The notes beneath the pieces are model-generated. The model saw nothing but the letters and a program-made list of their open reading frames with translations. It was not told the DNA's origin and ran no database searches. Positions 1 through 12,498 of a DNA stretch of 64,000 nt are shown in pieces. Location of the stretch: the NCBI GenBank assembly GCA_949358305.1, contig OX442317.1, positions 8,808,186 through 8,872,185 on the forward strand, read 5' to 3'. This stretch comes from Strigamia acuminata. Taxonomy: Eukaryota; Arthropoda; Chilopoda; Geophilomorpha; Linotaeniidae. How positions within the stretch are numbered: position 1 is the stretch's first letter; the number at the start of each line of letters is the position of its first letter. A program made the position numbers and the translations under genes.

Positions 1-3000
1 TATTTGGTGGACAAATACAGGAAGTGTAGAACTCAGTTACAGTAGAGCGTCGATTAACGTACGAAACAAATTTTCCATCTTCCCAAACTTTTGAAACAGT
101 TTTTGCAAAGAATCATTTTGTGAAAAAAATATTCACTATTTGAATCATATATTTGGCTTTATTTGATGTATATGAATCGACCTGTTCACTCATCAATGTA
201 AAAGTTCATCAATTTTATTTATTCATAACTTTTTAACTCGCGAAGTTCATAACGCAATAATTTTTGTCACTTTTCCAAACTTACGAAAAGCGGTTCGAAA
301 ATTGTCGCTCGGATAATATTTTGTTAAGATCGCACCGAGCGAAAGTGATGTTGACCTGGGGAAGTTTTGGAAAGGTAACTTGATTTTCTTCCAAAAATGT
401 GCTACTTCCTGCCGAGTGGAAATGAGTAAAGTTGTAAATTTGGAAGTTTGAGATTGAGGAGAGTTGTTTGTGCTATCTTGGAAGATTAAATCATGGTGTT
501 TGGAGTGCAATGTTTTGTTGAAATTGCCCATTATGGTAATCCAGTTTGCGTCTGACAAATTGCAATGTCTGCCATTCCCCACTTCCTTTGACTCCATCCA
601 GTTCCAGTTCCTTTAACTCAAATGTTGGCAATATTGCCAGCCTTTGGAGTTGAATGTCATTTGTCATTACTCAAGGGCCAAGGCTCCTTCTCCAGATGTA
701 CTGTAATTTTGTCTGCAAGACTGAAAGAAGAAAAAAAAATGTGTACAACTTTAGTGTTGTTGCAAGTATTGATTTTGATGGAAAAAAAAATATTTTTTAA
801 TTTTTTTTTTCTATTAGAAATCATTGTTTGTCACCTTTTATTCATTGTAAAATAATATTTGTTTGTGCTACAGCTTTAGCCAAGGCCATTTTGGCACTTT
901 CTCACTGTTATCAAGGGATTTACAAGTATACTTTTGGTGACTTGTTTGGTTGTAGTTATTAATAGACTTAAGCTTGATATTGGTTCTTTACTCTAATAGG
1001 AGATTAAGTATTTAAAGTTTTGCTCCAGACTTTAGTTTATTGATTGCAAATCCCTGTGGGAAAAATGAGGAAATTGAACACTTTCAAGCGCAAAATGGTG
1101 ACAAAATTGAGATTTAAATTTATGTGGCATTATTTTATTCAAACTGCATTTTGCTGATGTGACAATGACATTTTTTTCTTCTATTGATTGTGACAATGAT
1201 GACTCATGGGACATTTTATGATGATGACTTAGTCATCAGTTTATCCCCCACATTGCACTTTTGTTGATGTCTGATATCATTCTAACATGAAATGTTAATT
1301 TATTTATTTTGATTGACATCATCATTAACCAAAATGCAAAAAAAAAATCTTTTTATAAAAGAGAAAAAAAATGTTTATGCATGTTTTCCCAGAGAATCTC
1401 AGTTTCCACAAGAGAAGAATGAGGAAAAAGAGTTGTTATGTAAGTTAGCAATTTGGTGCATGTTTAGAAGATGCTGACTTGACACTAATGTGAACTTGAG
1501 TTATATTAAGAAGGGTTTTAGACAGTAAAAAACTAGTTAAAACAACCAAGAAGAAGAGTTATGGAATGGTTGATGCCCGAAACACCGCGGCTTTAAAACC
1601 CGCTGTTATCTGCAATTCTTCAAACTACCACCAAACAAAAATGGTGGCTTGTTAAACACATTGCCAATGCTTAATTCTATCCAAAAAAAAATTAAAAAAT
1701 ATTATTTTCAATTTTTTTCAAATTATCCAAACAAGTCCAAACATTGAAATTCTGTCACAAGGGACTGCACAGAGCTGTGGTTATCAATAGAAGTCTTTTT
1801 CTGCCACCAGAGGGTCTCTTTTCAGGAGAATTTCTTTTCAGGAGAATTTCTGGCCTCAATGTTCCAAATAGTCTCAACAGGAAATAATGAAATCTAATCT
1901 TTTTGATTTTAATGAGCCAAGAAATTGAGAATATTGATACAATTTGGCTGAAAGAGCACGTTTGCAGTGTGGCACTGGGATTTAATCGCTTGATATGATT
2001 AAAGTGAAGAAATAGGAGGTTTGTTGAGAAAAACTGCTTCCTCATACCTGACTGCACAGACTTAACCCTGTGCTCCCTCCAGGAATAGAAACATGTTAAA
2101 ATATAGACATTTTAAAATGTTTTGAAGGAGAGAGGGCAAAGGACCTTGGCTCTCATGTCTCTCTCCCTTATCTCAGCATCTCATCCATCTTGTTGTTTCA
2201 TCTTTGACCCACTGAGCTTGACTTAGAGTGTTAAGCCTACTTTTGTTTAACCCTGACCTGAATGACATGCTGGCTGATGAGTTAATTATAGTCTTAATCC
2301 ACTAAATTATTGGTTTTTTTTTCTTACTTCTATTTTTGGTGGTATTTTTAAAGGATGTAATGCAGAAATAGGTTTTTTTTGGATTTTGGCGGTTTTTAGA
2401 ATTTTTTTTTTATTTTTTTGGAAATTTTTTTTATTTTTTTTGTATTAAATCTCAAGGGCGAGTCATATGTCATGGGAAAAATGACCACTTTGATTGTAAT
2501 GGGTTGTCACGTGATGCACGATCGTGTAATTATTACATTTTAGCTCCTGTTATTACATATTTAGGATTTTTTTATTTATTATAATTATTTTTATTTGTTT
2601 ATTATATGATTGAGTGGTTGGGATTTCCAATTTTGATGTCATAATATCATTTTTTTGGTGTTATGAATGCATTACACAAGTAAGTTCATGGACAAACCCT
2701 GAAATTCTAATATTTTTCTTAAAAAAAAAAATCGGTAAAAATTGGATAAAATTCCTTCAGTTTACATTTTAATTTTAATTTTTTACTTTTTTTGTTGAAA
2801 ATTATGTAAGGATATTTTTCTTGGTAATTTTTGCATTGAAAAATGCTGAGTTGCAATTGGTTAATTTCAGGGAGTGATAAACACTGTCCTTATTCCAGAT
2901 TGTTCTTCGGAAAGGAATGAGGTTTACACAGGTATATCATTAAGTGAATTTGTCAATACAAATTTGTGGGCAGAGTTCATCCAACAATTATTACACAACA

Positions 3001-4448
3001 GATGTCTATTATTTCCAATTTTGTATTTTGAAAAAAAAATTGAATTAAGCCTAAATCCCATAGGATAACAAAAAAAATGTGACTGGCATTTGCCTTATTT
3101 TTAGGCGACAAGGGAATAGGGCCTTATTCAGACAATTGGGTCCCAATGTTCTGTCCCACTGCTCTAGCAAAACAAAACCGGTCTAAAAAGTGATATCTGG
3201 ATGGGCATTTTTTGTTGTTGCTTGTTGCTGTTCAAACCTGCTGTTTGTGTTTGACAAATTGTATCAACTGAATTTCATCTGAAGCTCATGTTTGGTGTTT
3301 GAACCTTGTTTCCCACAGTAGTCTCCCCTGACACTGATTGTGATTGTAAAGTGGTAATTTGGGGACCACACACTGGACTTAAGGTTAACAACAACATAAG
3401 TAACACTAATGATTCTGGGAACCCCATTTCTGTTGATTGGTTTACCAAAAATAAAAATACCCTATTTTATTTTAATCAAACCTGCCATTTTTGTCAGCAA
3501 TTACAATTTCGGTTTTTCGTTTGTTACATTTGTTTAATGTAAGAAATGAAGTCTGAACGTCACGAACGAAGCGTACGTTGTGACCAAAAAACACTTTTCT
3601 ATATATTTTTGGGACACTGTAATATCAATGGAAATGATGGTGGGCCATCTGGTGAGAGGAAACATTGCTAAATCAAGATGGAGACTCGATTTCTAATCTA
3701 CTGAAAATGATTAATTGACTTGGTATTTGTGTTTGATTGGTTTCATCAGTTCTTCTTTCAAAAATTCGAAATTCTGAACAAGTAATAAATTAATTTTATT
3801 ACTTGGATTTGGGAATGGAAATAAATTATTTTCCAATTTAATTTTTTTTACTTTTTACCCTTGAATCGAGGGGATCCTTGACCTTTGTGCCATTCCAACA
3901 TGAAAAACCCAATGGGTTTTTGACAGGAATGTGCACGAATAGCTCATAAACACAAGTTTGAATCTTAATGCATATAGCAATAAAAAAAAAAAACTAAGTG
4001 ATGATGTAAAGTATAGACTTTTCTACATTTCCTTACACGTCTCCAAGAATTATTTATATACACAACAGCGAAATAATTACACCAAAAAATTCATTTCAAT
4101 CATTCCCAACAAGTTTATTTGTTCAAAAAATATAAGAACATTAATTTTAGCTTCAAATTTGACAAATTCACCCTCTGCCTTTTGATTGACACCCTAATGG
4201 AGGATTTTTTTCCAAACAACCTTTAATTTAGCCTGTCTAAGTTTAAGCCTAAACTGCGCGAAGGAATTTGAATATCAATGAAATTAACTTTTTTTTTTAT
4301 TATATTATATTATATTATATTATAGAGGATTATACTATATTATATTTTATTATATTTATATAATATTTATATTATATACTTGGGATATTTATACTTCTAT
4401 TTTTTCTATTTTCTTTTATACCCACTCAATTTAATTCTTGAGGAATAA

Positions 4449-4523
<75 letters not shown>

Positions 4524-4704
4524 TCATATGCGTATCGTTTTGATGATTTTATTTTAAAAGATTAAATGACAAATTAAAGACGCGATTTTACCAAAGGCCT
4601 TTCGATTGTTTCCGGTCATCTTCAGTGGTTAATCTTTTAAAATATATCATAGTATATTATAAGATGTTAATATATTTAGTTTTATTTATTTCTTTATTTC
4701 TTAG
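1..4704. other. Upstream region of the ADAMTS gene; no confident exon
   Basis: This stretch should hold the signal-peptide and prodomain exons of the ADAMTS gene, or long introns between them, because the first exon I can prove (4705) starts mid-codon just before the furin site. I did not find a convincing prodomain exon. Weak candidates with splice-like borders lie near 873-945, 1392-1440 and 2871-2932. The rest is AT-rich DNA with poly-T runs. A stretch of about 75 bp at 3482-3556 recurs at 5880-5955. AT and TTA microsatellites lie at 4296-4380 and 4449-4523. Confidence 0.5.
4296..4523. repeat. AT and TTA microsatellites
   Basis: A run of TATAT/TTATA units (4296-4380) is followed by about 25 copies of the triplet TTA/ATT (4449-4523) with a single ACT interruption. 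Such runs are common in AT-rich introns. No function is seen. Confidence 0.95.
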
Positions 4705-6922
4705 ACAATGGGATATTTTTCCGCCATCGCAGACACCATCACAGACACAACGCCCACAAAGGAGTTAATGATTCAGGCAGCCATCAACATAAGCGAAGGA
4801 GTAAGAGGTCTGTGAGCCACGACTTGCACGTGGAAGTGATGGTCGTAGCAGACATGAAAATGCAAATGTACCACGGCAGTCTACTTCAAAACTATATCCT
4901 TACATTAATGTCAATAGTGAGTTGATTTTCTCATCCCTTTTTGGGCTGCGTGTATAAATAAAACATTTTCACCTTGATTTTTTTCCTGGAGGATGATTTG
5001 CAATGGCGGATTTACAATTTGAATAGCAGCAACCCATAGGCACTTACCTACCTGCCGCCTCTAAATTTTTCATCTCGGCTTCGAAGCAGTAAATGAATCG
5101 ATAAAATCATCGGCAAATTACAGAGGCGGGTTTTTAGGTTTTTGCAGTTCTTGCAGGAGTAGGGGACTGAGGGGAAACTGAATAATTCTCCTATATCTCT
5201 TGCTGTTTGTGTTTGGTGGGCTTATTATTGTTTTTAGTTGTCAGTTTGCTTGGTCGGTTTTGCCTCATTAGTTTTTAGGAGTGGAGATGTGAGGAATGGA
5301 AGGTGTAGACAAAACATAGTTAAATTTTTTTTTAAAAAAAAACACCAGATGTCAGGGTGGTAGATTTTAAAGATTCTTTTTTTTATTTTTTATTTTTTTT
5401 TTTTGGGTTTCTATTTGCAGAATGCTTCTTTTAGAGCCGAGTTTTTATTTTTTATTTTTGGTTTTTTTTTTTAATGATGGTTAAAGGGGTTGAAAAGTGA
5501 ATGTTCAAAATGATTGAAGAAGCAATTTTGAATGTTTTAGTTGTGGCTTGTTTGAAATATAAGTTGATTGATTTTATTTTCTTGTTTTTATAGGTCTCAC
5601 TTATTTATAAAGATGCCAGTATAGGCAATTCCATCAACATAGCTGTAGTGAAATTAGCAATGATGAATGAAGATGTGGTAAATAAAAAAAAAATTTTTAA
5701 AAAAAATTAAAAAATAAAACCGTAAAACTTTCAGTGGAAACTTTAAATTTTTTGAATTTTGCATTGTATACATACTATACTGCCTCAGATTAACGTCGGG
5801 TTCTAATAGGGGATGGCTAGTACCAGTATTATTTGACATACCGTATTTTATCGATCAAGAGCCGCGACTCTTATTCAAAAGTGCCATTTTTTGTCAGCAA
5901 TTACAATTTCGGTTTTTCGTTTGTTGCATTTGTTTAATGTAACAAACGAAGTCTGACCACAACTTAATTTATCATTTTTCCCTTACACTATTTTTATATC
6001 GTATAGTCTTTAACTGTAAGGGAAAAATGCATCCCGCAAACTCTCTAATATCGTACTTCTGCAAAAAATACGGTATTTCTGGTGCATTAGCCGCGGCTAC
6101 TATTCGAGAGCGACTCTTAATAGGTAAAATGCGGTAATTATATTGGAGGATTTACATGTAGATTTTCTTGTTCTTGTCCAAAGAGCACCATTGCTTGGTC
6201 ACTAGTGAGGATATCTAATACCAATGAAGTTTGTTTGACTTTGTGTAGGCTAAAGATGTTGTGCATCAAAGTGCTCCAAAAACACTAAAAAACTTCTGCA
6301 AGTGGCAAGCAATTCAAAACGATCCAAATGACAAAAGCTCATTACATCACGACACGGCCATTTTGTTGACTCGCGAAGACATTTGCAGATCACCAAAGAA
6401 ATGTGACACACTTGGTACATTAATCCATTAATTCATTATTTAATTCATTATTTCTTTTAAATATAAAAAAAAAAAAATGATTCAGCTCAATTGAATCAAC
6501 AACTTCCTGTAATTTGTAAAAGTGAAATTAACTTAATTTCACACCATTACAATAAATGAAGAATTAAATAATGTTTTTTTTGTTGTCGTTCTTTAAATAG
6601 GTTTGGCAGAACTGGGAACCATGTGTGATCCATACAATAGTTGTTCCATTGTAGAAGATAATGGATTAAGTGCCGCTTTTACCATAGCGCACGAAGTAGG
6701 ACACGTGTAAGTGAAAATAAACAAAAAAGATCCGCCAAAAGGTGAGAAAATTGCAATATTTTTTGTTTCAAGACTGAGCATGCCGCACGACGACGACTAC
6801 ATAAAGTGCCATCGGATCAACAACGGTAAACAGTACCACGTGATGGCCCGCATGTTGGACTACAACACTTATCCGTGGTCGTGGTCAACGTGCAGTTCTC
6901 ATTTCCTGACAGAATTCCTGGA
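4705..6922 (+). other. ADAMTS furin site and metalloprotease domain exons
   Basis: Five exons. The first encodes a His/Arg-rich prodomain end and the furin-type site RRSKR followed by [15 protein letters not shown], the usual start of a mature ADAMTS catalytic domain. The next exons give [20 protein letters not shown] and [14 protein letters not shown]. The zinc site is HEVGHVLSMPHDD, split by the intron 6707-6772. The position that is Gly in the classic HExxHxxGxxHD motif, and Asn in ADAMTS9/20, is Ser here. The Met-turn is seen as YHVMAR. The three zinc His and the catalytic Glu are all present, so an active enzyme is expected. Confidence 0.93.
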
Positions 6923-9900
6923 GTGAGTCTTTGGCGCTTCCCAGGGCCGGATTTTCCGTTAGGCGGCTTCGGCACAATGCAACGAATAACATTTCGGGTC
7001 CATAAATCCGGCCCTGGCTCTAACACAAAATTGAGAATTAACGGCCGTGTTTTTGTTTGACAATAGTTCTGGGTTGGCGCACTGTCTTCAAGACCCTCCG
7101 ATGAAGAATAAGCTTAAGGGAAGGTGGGCGGAAGAGCGGCAACCGGGAGAACTTTTTACCGACGACTCGCAGTGTGAATTGGTATACGGAAGCGGAGCTC
7201 GTATTTGTCCATACATGGTGAAGATGAGAATTAACAAGTAAATTGTTGAGAATGTGCAATAAAAAAGTGAATTTTTGCAGCCTGTTTGCTCGATATTGTG
7301 GTGTGTTACACCGGATCTTGTAGGCTGCAGGACACATCACATGCCATGGGCCGATGGGACCAAATGTGGAGAATATAAGGTAATTAGTTAGTGGTGGGTG
7401 CTTATTAAGGCAATAAGGAAGTAATTTTTTTGACGCTAACGATTGGCAAGCCAGTGGTGATACTAATAAAAGCAATCATCCAATTTGTTTTCTTCCTTAG
7501 TGGTGTCAGAAAGGTGAATGTCGTCGCCGGGAACCGACCAAACTAAAACCGATTGATGGCGGTTGGAGCAAATGGAACAAATACGGTCCTTGTTCGAGGA
7601 CCTGCGGAGGTGGAATTCAGAAAGCAATTAGACATTGCAATAAACCAAAGTGAGTTTTGGTGTACAACGTTTGAAGATGCGTAACTTAAAGTTTGCATCA
7701 GCACCAGGCCAACCTTTACCATTGGGCTAACTGGGCTGCAGCCCAGGGGCGCCGGGCACAGGGGCTGGATGGGCACAGAAGGGCGCAGGGCACAGCAAAG
7801 TGCTGGGCAAGGGGCGCCTGAGTTTTATTAGCCCAGGGCGCTGAAAAGTGTAAAGACGACCCTGATCAGCACCTTTATGCCAAATTTAAACCATGCATTG
7901 TACGGCGATTGTCAAGCTTGTTGCACACAAAGGAAATAAAGCCTCAGGATCCCACAGAACCTGGGGGCCTCAAAATCCCACAGTGCCTTGGGGATCCAAT
8001 TTCTACAGCGCCTTGGGGATCCAATTCCTATAGCGCCTTGGGGAATCAATTCCCTACAATGCTTTGGGGACTCGATTTTCTACAGTGCCTTGCGGACTCA
8101 ATCCCCTACAATGCCTTGGGGACTCAATCCCCTACAATGCCTTGGGGACTCAATCCCCTACAATGCCTTGGGGACTCAATCCCCTACAATGCCTTTGGGA
8201 GTCTATTTCTTACAGCCCCTTGGGGAATCAAAAATTCACAACGCCTAGGGGCCTTAGCAAATATAAATGTGCCACCAGTTATTTGTTAGTTTTAGGTATA
8301 AATAAGTAAAATATTTGATTTGTATTTAAAGACCGGACAATGGAGGCCGCTATTGTATTGGGCGAAGAATCCGTTATCGTTCTTGTAAAACTCAGGTAAA
8401 TAGAATATTGAGCATTATAACATTTGGTTTTTTTATTTTACAAATATGATTTGTTTTGTTAGTCTTGCGGGTCTTTGGCGAAAGATTTCCGAGAAGAACA
8501 ATGCGCTGCATTTAATGGAAAGCACTTCAACATTCATGGATTACCAACAAATGTGACATGGGCTGCTGTGCATTCAGGATGTAGGTTTCCATGAAGAGAA
8601 GACAAAGATGTTAGAACAAAGAATATTAATTATTGTTTCTAACTAGTAAATCCCAAGGATCGCTGCAAACTGTTCTGCCGAGTATCCAACGGAAATGCGT
8701 ATTATGTTTTACGCGAAAAGGTAGAAGACGGTACACCATGCAGCCCAGATTCTTTTGATGTTTGTGTTAATGGAATTTGCTTGGTAAATATTTGTTTGTT
8801 TGAATTTTTCAAATTTTAAAAATAATGATTTTGATTGTAGCCCGCTGGTTGTGATTTACGCTTGGGATCAAAGAAGGAATTGGATCTTTGTGGTGTGTGT
8901 GGTGGAAACAATTCAACTTGTAAAACTGTTTCTGGACATCTGAATCGCCGCTTGCACTATGGGTATACGGATGTTGTTCGAATACCCGCCGGAGCAAATA
9001 ACATCGATGTACGGCAATATGGTTATAATAATTCGGAGAAGGACGACAACTACATTGCTCTTAAAACACCCGTAGATGAATACATTTTGAATGGCAATTT
9101 CTCTGTCATTTTGTTTAAAAAATTGATTCGGTACGGCATCTCGACTTTAGAGTATAATGGCGCTGGAGCCGTTGTGGAGCGAATTAACGCATCGAGGCCG
9201 TTGGAAAAAGATCTTATTATACAGGTAGTGAAATCAACCGGTCATTTCTAGCATTAACTTTGGATCAATTTATTGCAACACTATGGCTCTATTCAGTAAT
9301 GTCATTTACAGTGTAAGCTCTGTAGCCCGGACATACCACCGACCGGACAGCTTTGTGGTTCGGACAGTTTGGAGATCCTGATTTGGTCCCGACCTGTACC
9401 CAGGGTGGGACCAGGCCCACCTTTACCATTGGGCTAACTGGGCTGCAGCCCAGGGGCGCCGGGCACAGGGGGGCGCCGGACACAGGGGCTCGATGGGCAC
9501 AGAAGGGCGCCGGGCACAGAAAAGTGCTGGGTAAGGGGCGCCTGAGTTTTATTAGCCCAGGGCGCTGAAAAGTGTAAAGACGGCCCTGGGTGGGACTGGG
9601 TACAAATTTAATACCGGGAAGTCTGGATGGGTCGGGCCACAGGGACAGGCTATATGGTAGGTCGGGGACGAGCCACCGGGCTACAGGCCACCGGGAAATT
9701 TCCGATACCCTGCCGGGCCAGTCCAGCATTAAATCTCTTCTCCCATCCGAACAGCCTCTTAGTCCAGACAACTTTCTGGAACCTGTCCTACGTCCGGGCC
9801 ACAGAGCTTACAGTGTATTTCACTTTAAGTATTCGCTTAACTAATTTGAACGCACTTAATTTATTGCTAAGATTTTGCTCTTGGTTTTGGAAACTTTATG

Positions 9901-12462
9901 TCTATTCAATGTCCTTTGCATTGTGTGCAAATGAAGTGTGTAAAAGCGGCACTAGATCGACAGTACATTGCTCCACCAAACTTTACTGCATCTTTGGCAG
10001 ATTCCCAGTACCGTTTGTTTACGAATTCCTGTAACCTAAGTGTAGACACAATGTTCCAAGCTCTGAACCTGATTACATTAAACACATTACCAATTGTAAA
10101 CATCTAAATTGCCAAATTCACCCTAGTCTGGGTTGAAGTGAATTTAAAGATATACACAAAAAAAATTGATTATAGTGTTACTTAACCTTTAAGTGTCAAG
10201 TTGCTTTAAGCATTTGCATTCTTATGTTACTTGTTATGTAATAAATTATGTAAATAGAATTGCAAGCCAAAAGAGCGAAAAATTACTGCGCTGAGCCAAA
10301 GTAAACTGAATCATATCACATTTCTTAAATGCTTTTGGAAAACACTGTCATATATTTGCACCATTTTTTAGCCTGCGTTATTTCTTGCAGATTTTGTCGG
10401 TCAAAGATCTACTGCCACCTGACATACATTACCAATACACAATTTCAACTACAACAGCTTACAGATGGGATTATTCTTCACATTGGGGCGAGTGTTCAGC
10501 CATATGTCAAGGTATGCTAGTATAGGTGACATTGAAGATAATTATGTTAATTTTGATTCTTGAAATATAGGTTATCGTTATCGCCAACCGGTGTGTCTGA
10601 GGACTTACGAAGGTGTTGAAGTTGATGGTGTTCATTGCTGGAAGTTTGAAACACAACCTCAACCACTTAAAGAACTGTGCAATCAGCATTGCAAACTAAG
10701 GTTCATTGTTTTTATTTAAAAATATTATTTATTCCAAGGGTATTTGGCCGGATCTTAAGCTACCGGATGGACCAAATAAATCCGGCCTGACAATACAAGG
10801 AGGGTTACTATTGTCGTCCGGTTTTATTTGGGCCACCCAGTACAACAACTATGGCGCTTTTATATCCAGGGCCAGTTCTAGATTTTTTACTTAGAACTAC
10901 ATCATCGATGCACACAATGCGTATTGTTACGCGTACGGACCGTTCCGGTTATCGGCCGATCCGTATTGCTCTTATTCGATTAATTAGTTGCTAAATTTTG
11001 TCGACAGATGGCGTTGGCTGTAGACCTCGTCATCAAATCATCAATTAGGACAAGTAGAACTTTGTCGGGGTCCTGGAGCATTATTGGTTATTTTACTTTT
11101 TGGGTTTTCCCTCTCTTTTTTGATAAACGGGAAATGTTTCACATTAATAATGAAGATAAGCTCAATTTTACGATAAGGTGCTCTAGGAGCTTCATACAAT
11201 TCTGTTGTAAACTGTATGGCAAATACGCCTACCATTGAATCCAGGATGAATGGCAGATACACGGGGCAGTGCTCCTAACTTTTGGTGTTAACATGAACAA
11301 TTGAAAGGAGTTTTTACATAAAATTTGCGCTTGTGAAGTTTTAATGAAAGTGTTTGCTTTGGTGTGTTTCAGTTGGCAGATCACGCGTAAATCGGAGTGT
11401 TCAGCGCACTGTGGAAAGGGCAACCGTACATTAACAATTCAATGTGTTCAAATGATAGAATCCGATTCCAGAATCGTGGATGATTGGTTCTGCAAAAATT
11501 TGCCGGACAAACCGTCTGCGAACGAGTCGTGCGAAATTCCATGTGCCGTGGCGCAGTGGGAATTTGGTGCGTGGTCCAAGGTGAGTTTGAATGGTTTTCT
11601 GACATTTTTTTTTCGGGTTTTAATATTCAGAGGGTTTCGAATTGAACGTGGTTATGTGTACAGTGTTCAAAGTGTAGGATAGCCAAGTGCATAAATAATG
11701 AGGCTGAAATGGAGGACAGCAATTGCAGTGAAACGAGGACGAAATTTGCATGTGATTACTCAACATGTCCACAATGGCGTGTGGGAAAGTGGCTCTATGT
11801 AAGTGAATGCGCCACCCCCTTAAGTTAGTTATCCTAATCATCCAGCTTCTGCTTTACCATTCTTTTGCACATCTAGTCATTGGCTCAATAAATTCATCAA
11901 TTTTTGGTCATTCGGTCGGTTTTTGCACCAATTTTTGGTCATTTGGACATGTTTTTATCAGTTTTTGATCATTTGGACATGTTTTATATCATTTTTTGGT
12001 CAGTTAGTTATTTTATAAATCAGTTTTTGGTCAGTTAGTCATTTTATAAATCAGTTTTTGGTCAGTTAGTCATTTTATAAATTAGTTTTTGGTCAGTTGG
12101 TTATATTTTCATTGGTTTTTCATCATTTTTGTCATTTTTGAAATTTTTTTTATTTTTATTTTTTATTTTTGGATTGAAGATTGAAGATATTTTTTCTATC
12201 GTCTTAAAAGAAGAGCTTTTTTTGGTGTTATGCAAATGTATAATTTTTTATTCCATCTCATTTTGGTTTATATTCTTTAGTGTTCAGTGTCTTGCGGTAG
12301 AGGAGAACGTCAAAGACCTTATTGGTGTGAATTAAACGGCAAAGAAGTCCACGGCTCTATGTGCAATCTAAATGCAATACCGGAACACAAACAAACTTGT
12401 GTTTTGGCATCTTGTCCAACATGGAAATCTGGACAATGGGGACAGGTGACCACAATAATGGA

Positions 12463-12498
<36 letters not shown>

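Larger units (their letters stand above)
7067..8395 (+). other. ADAMTS disintegrin-like module and central TSP1 repeat
   Basis: Exons 7067-7217 and 7281-7379 encode the disintegrin-like module, with [16 protein letters not shown] and [20 protein letters not shown]. Exons 7501-7649 and 8332-8395 encode the first TSP1 repeat, with [19 protein letters not shown] and [11 protein letters not shown]. Module order and cysteine pattern are standard for ADAMTS proteins. The intron 7650-8331 holds a GC-rich dispersed repeat and a 26-bp minisatellite. Confidence 0.9.

Noticed and set aside
873-945. Possible ADAMTS prodomain exon (AKAILALSHCYQGIYKYTFG after an acceptor-like TGCTACAG)
   Set aside because: Loosely recalls the prodomain ALSxCxGLxG motif, but the similarity is too weak and the exon cannot be linked in phase to 4705.
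1392-1440. Splice-bordered stretch (TTTTCCCAG ... GTAAGT)
   Set aside because: Good splice signals, but none of its translations resembles an ADAMTS prodomain; kept only as a candidate to test with RNA data.
2871-2932. Short frame GVINTVLIPDCSSERNEVYT with acceptor TTTCAG
   Set aside because: No recognisable family match and no supporting neighbours.
7909-8309. Three overlapping open frames with repeated [13 protein letters not shown]-like peptides
   Set aside because: They come from a 26-bp tandem repeat that has no stop in any frame; not protein coding.
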